Shown: positions 40,955 through 48,529 of the stretch, piece by piece | Position numbering within the stretch: position 1 is the stretch's first letter | Layout: the number at the start of each line of letters is the position of its first letter | Assembly (NCBI RefSeq): GCF_016863195.1 | Contig: NZ_BOOK01000010.1 | Location: forward strand, 62,001-126,000 | Origin: Paraplanobispora takensis | GTDB lineage: Bacteria; Actinomycetota; Actinomycetes; Streptosporangiales; Streptosporangiaceae | Direction: 5' to 3' | Length of the DNA: 64,000 nucleotides | Notes under the pieces: model-generated | The model's database searches: none | The model's input: only the letters and a program-made list of their open reading frames with translations | What the model was told of the DNA's origin: nothing | Position numbers and translations under genes: made by a program

Positions 40955-43066
40955 TCAGTCGGGGCGGCGGGCGCCGAACATGATCTCGTCCCAGGTCGGT
41001 ACGGAGGCGCGGCGGCCTCGGGACTTCTTCGCCGGACGTGCGGGCGTGGGCTTGGGCACCGGTGCGGGGGCCGGGGGCTCCGCGGGCGCGGCGGGAGGCT
41101 GCTCGGCCGCGGGGGGCTCGGCGGGCTTGCCCGTGCGCGTCTCCTGCGCGGGCTCCACCGGCGCCGTGCCACCCTCCGAGGGCTTGCCGTTCAGCTTGTC
41201 CACGCTCACCCGGGCCGCGGGCACCGCGATCGACGAGTCGGCGGCGGGCTCGGCCTCCGGAGCGGGGCCGGCGGCGGGCTCGCGACCGGACGCGGTCTCC
41301 TCGTCGGCCTTGGGAGCGGTGTGGGCGCCGGTGCCGGTCCGCGCGCCGTCACCCGCGTCCGGCCCCGCCGTCGCGGCGGGATCGGGCCCGGTCTCGGGCA
41401 CGCGCACGTCACCGGTCCGCATCTCGGCAGAGGGACGGGACCCGCTCTCCGCCTCGGACGCGCGGGCGTCGCCGGCCCGCGCCTCGGCGGCGGGGCGAGA
41501 CGCGCTCTCGGCGGTGGGAGGGGATCCGCTCTCCGCCTCGGACGCGCGGGCGTCGCCGGTCCGTATCTCGGCGGCGGGATCGGGCCCGGGCGTGCGGACA
41601 TCACCGCTCCGCACCTCGGCGGCGGCGGGATGAGACGCGCTCTCGGCGGTGGGGCGGGACCCGCTGTGCACCTCGGGCGCGCGGTCGCTCGCCGTCTCCG
41701 CCGCGGGCCCGGGGCCGGAGGCGGCGACCTGGCCGGTCCCTTCCGCCGGGGCGGTGGGCGCGGGCACCGTGATGCCGGCGGGGGCCGTGCCCCGGCCGGA
41801 CGGCGTCCCCGTGGCGGACACCTGCTCGGCCGGGGTGCGGGAGACGTTCGCCGGGTCGGCGGATGCGGCCGTGGTGGACGCGGCGGCCGTGGCGTCGGTG
41901 TCCGTCCGCGCGGGCTCGGAGGGGGGCTTCACGGGCTCGGAGGGCCGGAAGGCGGGCTCGGGTGCCCCGATCGGCCCCGGAGCGGGCTCCGTGGCCCTGA
42001 CGGGCGTCTCAGGGGTCTCCGCGGAGACCGCCCTGGCCGATGGCCTGAAAGGCTCCGGGGCGGACGGGTCGGGGGCGCGCAGCGGCGGCACCGAGGGGAT
42101 GGACGGGCCCTCGAACCCCTCCGGCAGCGGAGGCATCGGCGGACGCTCGTAGGACCTGGGCGCTTCCGGGGCGGCCTTGGGCAGCTCCGCGGCGGCGCGG
42201 CCGGCACCCGGGGCGGGCAGTTCGGGCGCGGCGCGGCCCGTGCCGGCGGCGGGGGGCTCCGGCGCCGCGGGCAGCTCGGAGGCCACGGGCGCGTCGGGCC
42301 GGAAGTAGGGTGCGGGCGGCTCGGGCTGCTGGTAGGCGGGCCGGGCCGGGGCCGCGGGCTCCTGCCGTATGACCGTGGGGAAGGACACCGGCGGCTGGCT
42401 CAGCGGCTCGGATCCCAGCGGCGGCACCGGGGCGAGCTTGGCCGCGCGCGGCACGAACGGCGTGACCGTGTTGTCCTCGACCGGATCGACGTATTCGCTC
42501 GCCGACAGGCGCATGGCCTCGTCGTCGTGCGGGGTGATGTGGCGGCGGCGCGGGTCGAAGAGCCATTCGGCGTTGCGCGTGTGACCGTTCCACATGAAGC
42601 CGAGCTTGATCCGCCACAGGTTGTCGTCGCGCTTGGCGGAGTCCCAGTCGATCTCGTCGGCGGGCACGCCGCGCCGGGTCAGCCGCTCGGCGACGAGATC
42701 GCCGAGGGTCGGACCGGGGGAGGACTCGCCGGGCAGCCGTACGGCGCAGCGCTGTGCCTGCTGGGCCATGTACTCGCGTTCCTGGAGGACGGGACCCTCG
42801 AACCACCGCACGCGCTCGACCGGGATGCCCGCCGTCGCGGCGATCTCCTCCGCGGTCTCGCCTGCACGGATGCGAGCCTGGATCTCCTTCGGGCGCAACG
42901 GACTCTCCACTTCGATCTCGTACTGGCCGAGACGGGAGAAGTTGCCGCGGACGGCAGCACGGAGCCGGTCGTCGACGGGCAGCGTGAACCGGGTCCCCCG
43001 GCCGGCTGTCGCCAGCACGAGATAGGTCCCGTCCTCGCTCACCGCGACGAGTCGGAGCTCCTGCAT
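40955..43066 (-). CDS. sepH: SepH, FtsZ-regulating cell division protein (DUF3071)
   Basis: 703 residues from ATG 43066, preceded by GAAGGGAC. The N-terminal domain begins MQELRLVAVSEDGTYLVL and contains the SepH helix-turn-helix LRPKEIQARIRAGETAEEIA then TAGIPVERVRWFEG. The long middle (~residues 180-670) is disordered and repetitive (PTAESASRPAAE-type units). The C-terminus KKSRGRRASVPTWDEIMFG is the conserved tail. In Streptomyces, SepH stimulates FtsZ assembly at sporulation septa through its HTH. The protein is longer than the Streptomyces one owing to the linker. A CRP-type palindrome lies 126 bp upstream. Confidence 0.95.
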   Translation of the reverse strand: MQELRLVAVSEDGTYLVLATAGRGTRFTLPVDDRLRAAVRGNFSRLGQYEIEVESPLRPKEIQARIRAGETAEEIAATAGIPVERVRWFEGPVLQEREYMAQQAQRCAVRLPGESSPGPTLGDLVAERLTRRGVPADEIDWDSAKRDDNLWRIKLGFMWNGHTRNAEWLFDPRRRHITPHDDEAMRLSASEYVDPVEDNTVTPFVPRAAKLAPVPPLGSEPLSQPPVSFPTVIRQEPAAPARPAYQQPEPPAPYFRPDAPVASELPAAPEPPAAGTGRAAPELPAPGAGRAAAELPKAAPEAPRSYERPPMPPLPEGFEGPSIPSVPPLRAPDPSAPEPFRPSARAVSAETPETPVRATEPAPGPIGAPEPAFRPSEPVKPPSEPARTDTDATAAASTTAASADPANVSRTPAEQVSATGTPSGRGTAPAGITVPAPTAPAEGTGQVAASGPGPAAETASDRAPEVHSGSRPTAESASHPAAAEVRSGDVRTPGPDPAAEIRTGDARASEAESGSPPTAESASRPAAEARAGDARASEAESGSRPSAEMRTGDVRVPETGPDPAATAGPDAGDGARTGTGAHTAPKADEETASGREPAAGPAPEAEPAADSSIAVPAARVSVDKLNGKPSEGGTAPVEPAQETRTGKPAEPPAAEQPPAAPAEPPAPAPVPKPTPARPAKKSRGRRASVPTWDEIMFGARRPD

Positions 43067-43191
43067 GCGAGTCCCTTCGTCGTCGTGCTCATTCTTCCCC
43101 CGGACCCTTGAGTCTCTCGCGTGTGCCGGTTGCCTGCCAGCACCGTACCCGGCATGTCCGAACATCGCCTTCCCGGAGGGGGCTAGCGACG

Positions 43192-43209
43192 ATGTGACGC
43201 GCGTCACAT
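43192..43209. promoter_or_regulatory. Perfect 18-bp palindrome, CRP/GlxR-type operator
   Basis: ATGTGACGCGCGTCACAT contains the consensus TGTGA-N6-TCACA exactly. It is 126 bp upstream of the sepH start in the sepH/lactone-oxidase intergenic region, so it could control sepH. Confidence 0.75.
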
Positions 43210-43492
43210 TTACGTCTTTCATCCCTTATCGGTCACGAATATGGACTAGCAGGTCCGACGTTCCCCGGGGATTCTTCCGAATAACCCGTCGCGCCGCCGT
43301 GCACTTGGGCGAAGAGCCGGGATACGGCGGATCCGGACGGCAGGAGAAGATCATTTACAGGGGGCTCCCTCGGGGTTCGGGGTGGGCGAGGCCCTGTGAA
43401 TGTGCCCGGGAAAGACGGTGCGGGAACCCCCGGACACGCGGGAGCGCCATTCTTCGCCGGAGCCTTGGCGCGCCCTTTTACCGGCACGCCCA

Positions 43493-43531
43493 GTTCCGGT
43501 CGTGCCGAGTTCCGGTCGTGCCGAGTTCCGG
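43493..43531. repeat. 16-bp tandem repeat at the 3' side of the lactone-oxidase gene
   Basis: GTTCCGGTCGTGCCGA is present twice perfectly plus seven bases of a third unit, ending 39 bp from the stop of the FAD oxidase. The 503-nt gap 43067-43569 otherwise holds only the palindrome and the sepH promoter. Confidence 0.9.
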
Positions 43532-43569
43532 GCGCGCCGTCCCCGCCCTGCCCGGAATCGGGTGGCGGC

Positions 43570-44868
43570 TCAGGGACCCAGAACGGTCTCCAGATAGGCG
43601 TTGGAGAACAGACGCCCCGGATCCAGCCGGTCGCGCAGCGCCAGGAAGTCGGCGAAGCGCGGATAGACCGTGCTCAGATAGGCGGCGTCCCGGGTGTGCA
43701 TCTTGCCCCAGTGCGGGCGGCCGCCGAGCCGCGTCATGATCTCCTCGACGCCCTCGAAGTAGGCGGGATTGGGCGTGGGCCGGTAGATGTGGCAGGCGAC
43801 GTAGGCCGTCTCCCGGTCGTAGGCGGTGGACAGCCAGGCGTCGGAGGCCGGGGTGACCCGTACCTCGACCGGGAAGGTGATCTTCCAGTCCCGCCGCTCC
43901 ACCAGGTCGCGGGTCTCGCGCAGGGCCTGGGCGAGATGGCGGCGCGGGACGGCGTACTCCATCTCCAGGAACCGCACCTCCCGCACGCTGGTGAAGACCT
44001 TGTAGGAGAGGTCCGTGTGCGTGGACGCCGACAGCGCCGCCGCGGAGACCGCGTTGAGCCGGGGGATCGCGCCGGGCAGGCGTGCGCCCGCCGCGCACAG
44101 CACGCCGAACAGGGTGTTCTCCAGGAACCTGTTGTCCAGCCAGTGCTTGAACGCGCTCGGCGGGTTCGCCGGCCCCTGGCTGCGGTTGTTGCGCTTGGCC
44201 AGGCAGGTGTCGGTGTGCGGCAGCCAGAAGAAGTCCAGGTGCTCGTTCTTGGAGGTGATCTCGTCGAGCGAGTCGAGGATCGCGCTCAGCGCCATCGGTT
44301 CCCGGGTGCTGCGCAGCAGGAACGACGGCTCGACCCGGAAGGTCACCGCCGTCAGCACGCCCAGCGCGCCCAGGCCCACCCGGGCGGCGTCGAACAGGTC
44401 GCGCCCTTCACCGGTGTCGTCCGCGCGGGCGGTGACGACCTCGCCGTCGGCGAGCACCAGCTCCAGCGCGAGCACCTGGTCGGCCAGCCCGCCGACGTCC
44501 CGGCCGGTCCCGTGGGTGCCGGTCTGGATGGCGCCGGCCAGCGTCTGGTCGGTGATGTCGCCCATGTTCGCCAGGGCCAGGCCCATCCGGTGCAGTTCCT
44601 CGTTGAGCACCCGCAGCGGGGTCCCCGCCGCCGCCCTCACCCAGCCGTCGCCGGTCTCCAGGATCCCGGTCAGCCCGTGCGGCCGCAGCAGCAGGCCGTC
44701 GGTCAGCGCGACGCCGGTGAACGAGTGCCCGGTGCCGGTCATGCGCACCCGCCGCCCGGACGCCGAGGCGTCCCGTACGGCCCGCACGACCTCCTCCACC
44801 GAGGAGGGGGTACGGATCTCGGAGGGCGTGACGGACTGGTTGCCCGCCCAGTTACGGAACTCGCGCAT
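43570..44868 (-). CDS. FAD-linked sugar-1,4-lactone oxidase (ALO/GULO family)
   Basis: 432 residues. The FAD-binding PCMH domain shows IRTPSSVEEVVRAVRDAS, MTGTGHSFT with His48 in the position that covalently binds FAD in alditol/lactone oxidases, and AGAIQTGTHGTGRDVGGLAD. The C-terminal ALO domain ends GRPHWGKMHTRDAAYLSTVYPRFADFL with the HWGK motif. Enzymes of this group oxidise L-gulono-, D-arabinono-lactone or alditols using O2 or cytochrome. Substrate cannot be fixed. It lies 15 nt after an MFS gene, forming a two-gene operon. Confidence 0.9.
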   Translation of the reverse strand: MREFRNWAGNQSVTPSEIRTPSSVEEVVRAVRDASASGRRVRMTGTGHSFTGVALTDGLLLRPHGLTGILETGDGWVRAAAGTPLRVLNEELHRMGLALANMGDITDQTLAGAIQTGTHGTGRDVGGLADQVLALELVLADGEVVTARADDTGEGRDLFDAARVGLGALGVLTAVTFRVEPSFLLRSTREPMALSAILDSLDEITSKNEHLDFFWLPHTDTCLAKRNNRSQGPANPPSAFKHWLDNRFLENTLFGVLCAAGARLPGAIPRLNAVSAAALSASTHTDLSYKVFTSVREVRFLEMEYAVPRRHLAQALRETRDLVERRDWKITFPVEVRVTPASDAWLSTAYDRETAYVACHIYRPTPNPAYFEGVEEIMTRLGGRPHWGKMHTRDAAYLSTVYPRFADFLALRDRLDPGRLFSNAYLETVLGP

Positions 44869-44883
44869 AAATATGAACGGTAC

Positions 44884-46080
44884 TCATGATTTGGGCGAAG
44901 CAACAGGGGCGCGCAGCGACGTGGAGCCCGCGATCCCGATGACGGCGGCCAGGACGGCGCACCCGAAGGAGAAGGCGTAGGCGCTGGAGGCGCCGAACTC
45001 GTCGGTGAGCCGCCCGCCGGCCCAGGCGCCGATCGCCACGCCGAACCCGATCGCGGTGGAGACCCAGGACATCCCCTCGGTCAGCAGGGCGGGCGGGACC
45101 AGCCGCTCGATCAGCGAGTAGCCGGTGATGATCGTGGGGGAGATGGCCAGCCCCGCCAGGAACAGCGCCACCGCCATCACCCGGACGTCGCCGATCAGGG
45201 CGATCGGGGTCAGCCCCACCGCGAACACCGCCAGCGCGCGCACGAACCGGCTGCGCAGGGAGATCTTCCAGTGCCGCACGCCGTACCAGAGCCCGGAGAC
45301 CATGCTGCCGGCCGCGACCGAGGCGAGCAGCAGCCCGGCCGCCGGCTTGACGCCGTGCTCCTCGGCGTAGGCGATGGTGATCACGTCCACCGAGCCGAAG
45401 ACCGCGCCCATGGCCAGGAAGACGCAGGAGATCAGGATGATCCCCGGGATCGTGATCGGGCTGCCGGCGTGCCGCTCGCCGACGCGGACCGGCGGCTCGG
45501 TGCCGCGCTGCATGGCGAAGGCGAGGGTGCCCACGACGGTGCACACCAGGGTCACGATCAGGCCCGCGAAGGGGTTGACCATGGTGGCCAGGGCGGTGAC
45601 GAGCGCCGGGCCGGCGACGAAGATGACCTCGTCGGCCACCGACTCGAACGAGAACGCCGTGTGCAGCCGGCTGGATCCGGCCAGCAGGTGGGACCAGCGG
45701 GCGCGCACCAGCGAGCCGAGCGGCACCGCGGCCGCGCCGACCACGAGGCCGGTCAGGAAGAGCGTCCAGGTGGGCGCCCCGAACTCGGCGCAGAGCATCA
45801 GGGCGGCCAGCGCGGCACCGTGCGTGATGACGAGCGGCACGATTACCCTGGCCTGACCGAATCTGTCCACCAGGCGTCCCATGAGGGGCGCGGCGATGGC
45901 GTAGGAGACGTTGACGGTGGCCGCGACCGCGCCCGCCATGCCGTACGAGCCGGTGAGGGCCTCGATGAGCAGCACGATGCCGATGCCGAGCATCGACATG
46001 GGCATCCGCCCGACGAAGCCCGAGATCACGAAACCCTTGACGCCGGGCGTGCTGAACAGCCCCCGGTACGGCCCGACCAC
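44884..46080 (-). CDS. MFS transporter
   Basis: 398 residues from GTG 46080 with AAGGGG upstream. Twelve hydrophobic segments, GRLVDRFGQARVIVP as the A-motif loop, and PLGSLVRARWSHLL between helices. Probable drug or metabolite exporter. It is followed after 15 nt by the lactone oxidase, so the two are likely cotranscribed; whether the transporter handles the oxidase substrate is unknown. The gene order sepH - oxidase - MFS - transglycosylase - ferrochelatase resembles the Streptomyces sepH-cutRS neighbourhood. Confidence 0.9.
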   Translation of the reverse strand: MVGPYRGLFSTPGVKGFVISGFVGRMPMSMLGIGIVLLIEALTGSYGMAGAVAATVNVSYAIAAPLMGRLVDRFGQARVIVPLVITHGAALAALMLCAEFGAPTWTLFLTGLVVGAAAVPLGSLVRARWSHLLAGSSRLHTAFSFESVADEVIFVAGPALVTALATMVNPFAGLIVTLVCTVVGTLAFAMQRGTEPPVRVGERHAGSPITIPGIILISCVFLAMGAVFGSVDVITIAYAEEHGVKPAAGLLLASVAAGSMVSGLWYGVRHWKISLRSRFVRALAVFAVGLTPIALIGDVRVMAVALFLAGLAISPTIITGYSLIERLVPPALLTEGMSWVSTAIGFGVAIGAWAGGRLTDEFGASSAYAFSFGCAVLAAVIGIAGSTSLRAPVASPKS

Positions 46081-46224
46081 CGATACACCCCTTCCGCACG
46101 CACCAGGCGTGGATCGCTCCGACTCTCGTTCACAAGACGGCCGCCCGGCAAGTGAGTTTTCCCACGAAGCTACGAATCACGGCATGCTGGGGCAAACGCC
46201 GTCAGAAAGGTGCGTCTTCCCGGG

Positions 46225-47430
46225 ATGAGGATAGTGATCGTGGTGCTGGCCGGGCTGGCGGTCCTCGGAGCCGCCGCGGGCGCGGTGTTCCTGGCCGTGC
46301 GCCCCCTCCTGCCGGCCGCGACCCCCGTGGCCAGGAGCGAGGTCCCCGACCTGGCGGTGCTCGCCCCGCAGGCCGGGCGCCCGCAGGCCGCTCCCGTCCA
46401 GACCGCCGCTCCCGTCCAGAGCGCCACGCCGGCCCAGGCCGCGGAGGGGCCCGGGATCTCCCTCACCCCGCCCCGGCTGATGGTGATCTCCCACGCCACC
46501 CTCCCGGAGCGGACGAAGGAGGACATCGCCGGGCTCAAGCACGTCGAGAAGATCGCCTCCTTCGACGGCGGGGCGGTGACGGTGTCCGGGACCGGCCTCA
46601 ACCTGCTCGCGGTCGACCCGGCGCTCTTCCGCGCCTGGGCGCCCGAGGGCGTGGCCGGTCAGCAGGAGGTCTGGAACGCGCTGCTGCGGGGCGAGGTCGT
46701 CGCCGACGGCGGGGCGGTGCGCCGGCTGGGGCTGGTCCTGGGGTCGCACTACCAGGTGGACGGGGGACCCCGGCTGCGGGTCGCCGCCTCGGCCCGCCTC
46801 GGGCTGCCCGGCGTCGACGGGCTGGTGGGCGTGGAGACCGGGCGGCGGCTGGGCCTGCTGCCCGGGGTGGCGCTGCTGGTGCACGCCCCGCAGAAGGCGG
46901 CCGGCACCCTGGAGGCGGGGGTGCGCAAGCTGCTGGGGGCGGGGTCCCAGGTGGTGGCGGTCGGCACCGGGAAGGCCACCGCCGAGTCCGCCGGGCAGGC
47001 GCCCGCCGCGACGGCGCGGCCGCAGGCGGCGGGCCGGGCGACCGTCGGGCGGCCCGGCAACTATCTGGAGCTCTACCGCAGGTCGGCCGGGGTCTGCCCC
47101 GGCCTGTCCTGGACGGTGCTGGCCGCGATCGGGCAGGTGGAGAGCTCGCACGGGCGCAACAACGGCCCCTCGTCGGCGGGGGCGCAGGGCCCCATGCAGT
47201 TCATGCCCGCCACCTGGAAGGCGTACGGCGTGGACGGCGACGGGGACGGCGTCGCCGACATCTGGAGCCCCTACGACGCCGTGCCCTCGGCGGCCAACTA
47301 TCTGTGCGCCAACGGCGCCGGGCAGGGCGGCGAGAAGCTGGAGAAGGCCATCTGGTTCTACAACCACTCGTGGTCGTATGTGAGCAAGGTCCTGGCCGTC
47401 TCCGAGGCCTACGCCCGCACCTACCCCTGA
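46225..47430 (+). CDS. Lytic transglycosylase, membrane-anchored
   Basis: 401 residues from ATG 46225. An N-terminal TM/signal segment (IVIVVLAGLAVLGAAAGAVFLAV) is followed by an Ala/Pro/Gln linker. Residues ~85-265 form an alpha/beta region I do not recognise (TLPERTKEDIAGLKHVEKIA, LNLLAVDPALFRAWAPEG). The C-terminal ~120 residues are a soluble lytic transglycosylase domain: VLAAIGQVESSHGRNN with catalytic Glu306, AGAQGPMQFMPATWKAYG, the Ca-like DGDGDGVADIWSPYDA, and AIWFYNHSWSYV. It should cleave peptidoglycan glycan strands outside the membrane. Convergent with the ferrochelatase gene. Confidence 0.9.
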   Translation: MRIVIVVLAGLAVLGAAAGAVFLAVRPLLPAATPVARSEVPDLAVLAPQAGRPQAAPVQTAAPVQSATPAQAAEGPGISLTPPRLMVISHATLPERTKEDIAGLKHVEKIASFDGGAVTVSGTGLNLLAVDPALFRAWAPEGVAGQQEVWNALLRGEVVADGGAVRRLGLVLGSHYQVDGGPRLRVAASARLGLPGVDGLVGVETGRRLGLLPGVALLVHAPQKAAGTLEAGVRKLLGAGSQVVAVGTGKATAESAGQAPAATARPQAAGRATVGRPGNYLELYRRSAGVCPGLSWTVLAAIGQVESSHGRNNGPSSAGAQGPMQFMPATWKAYGVDGDGDGVADIWSPYDAVPSAANYLCANGAGQGGEKLEKAIWFYNHSWSYVSKVLAVSEAYARTYP

Positions 47431-47443
47431 ACCCGGGCCGTCC

Positions 47444-48433
47444 CTACCCCCGGGCCTCCTGCGGCGCCCGGCGGCGCGGCGGGGCCGGACAGCAGGTCGC
47501 GCCGCAGGCCACGGGCTCCGGCTCGGCCAGCAGCTCGCCCACCATCGCCACGAACCGCGGGTGCGTGCCCGCCGTGGCGGCCCTGGTCAGCGGGAGGCCG
47601 AGCTTGGCGGCCATGTCCCCGGCCTCCACGTCGAGGTCGTAGACGACCTCCATGTGGTCGGAGACGAAGCCGATCGGCACCAGGACCACCGCCGGGGTGC
47701 CCCGCCCCGCGAGCTCCTCCAGGTGGTCGCAGACGTCGGGCTCCAGCCACGGGATGTGGGGGGCGCCGCTGCGGCTCTGCCAGACCAGGTCCCACTCGTG
47801 CCCGCCGCCCAGCCCGGCCGCGACCAGCCCGGCCGTCCGCAGCAACTGGGCCTCGTAGAGCCCGCCGTCCGGCCCGGCCGTCCGGGCCATGGAGGCCGGG
47901 ATGCTGTGCGCGGTGAAGACCAGGCGCGCGGTGTCGCGGTGCTCGGCGGGGAGCCGGTCCAGGGCCTCGCGCGCGTGGTCGACCATGGCCGCGACGAAGC
48001 CGGGGTGGTCGTGGTAGTGCCGGAGCTTGACGATCTCCGGGGCGCCCTCCACCGCCGCGCGGGCCAGGGAGATGTCGTCGATGTACTGCCGGCAGGCGGA
48101 GTAGGAGCCGTAGGCGGAGGTGACGAACGCCGCGGCCCTGCGCACGCCGTCGGCGGCCATCTGCCGCAGCGTGTCCTCCAGGTAGGGGTGCCAGTTGCGG
48201 TTGCCCCAGTAGATCGGCAGGTCGACGGTCGGCCCGACGGCCGCGATGAGGTCGCGGCACTGCTGGTTGATCGGGCTGGCCCCGCCGAACCGCTGGTAGT
48301 GCGCCTCGACCTCCAGCAGGCGCTCGCGGGGGATGTCACGGCCCCGCACCACGTTCTCCAGAAACGGCATCACGTCGTCCGGCTTCTCCGGGCCTCCGAA
48401 CGAGACGACGAGAAGCGCGTCGTAAGTCCCCAT
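47444..48433 (-). CDS. hemH: Coproporphyrin ferrochelatase
   Basis: 329 residues from ATG 48433. Marks of the family are YDALLVVSFGGPEKPDDVMPF, VRGRDIPRERLLEVEAHY, FGGASPINQQCRDL, the catalytic His176 in VFTAHSIP, and GFVSDHMEVVYDLDVE with the second metal residue. Actinobacteria insert iron into coproporphyrin III, so the CpfC name also fits. A C-terminal CGATCC cluster plus Cys114 could ligate the [2Fe-2S] cluster found in actinobacterial ferrochelatases. It catalyses the penultimate haem step in the cytosol. Divergent from the S9 peptidase gene. Confidence 0.95.
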   Translation of the reverse strand: MGTYDALLVVSFGGPEKPDDVMPFLENVVRGRDIPRERLLEVEAHYQRFGGASPINQQCRDLIAAVGPTVDLPIYWGNRNWHPYLEDTLRQMAADGVRRAAAFVTSAYGSYSACRQYIDDISLARAAVEGAPEIVKLRHYHDHPGFVAAMVDHAREALDRLPAEHRDTARLVFTAHSIPASMARTAGPDGGLYEAQLLRTAGLVAAGLGGGHEWDLVWQSRSGAPHIPWLEPDVCDHLEELAGRGTPAVVLVPIGFVSDHMEVVYDLDVEAGDMAAKLGLPLTRAATAGTHPRFVAMVGELLAEPEPVACGATCCPAPPRRRAPQEARG

Positions 48434-48529
48434 GTGGTTCATCCAACCGCATGGGGGGTCGTGGTCGGGGCACGGGCCCGGCCGCGGGGGCGCGCGATGG
48501 GGGGCGGCAGTAGAGGTAGGTTCGGTTCC

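Noticed and set aside
43400-43597. Short plus-strand ORFs before the lactone-oxidase gene end
   Set aside because: They lie over tandem repeats, have no ribosome site and are not protein-like.
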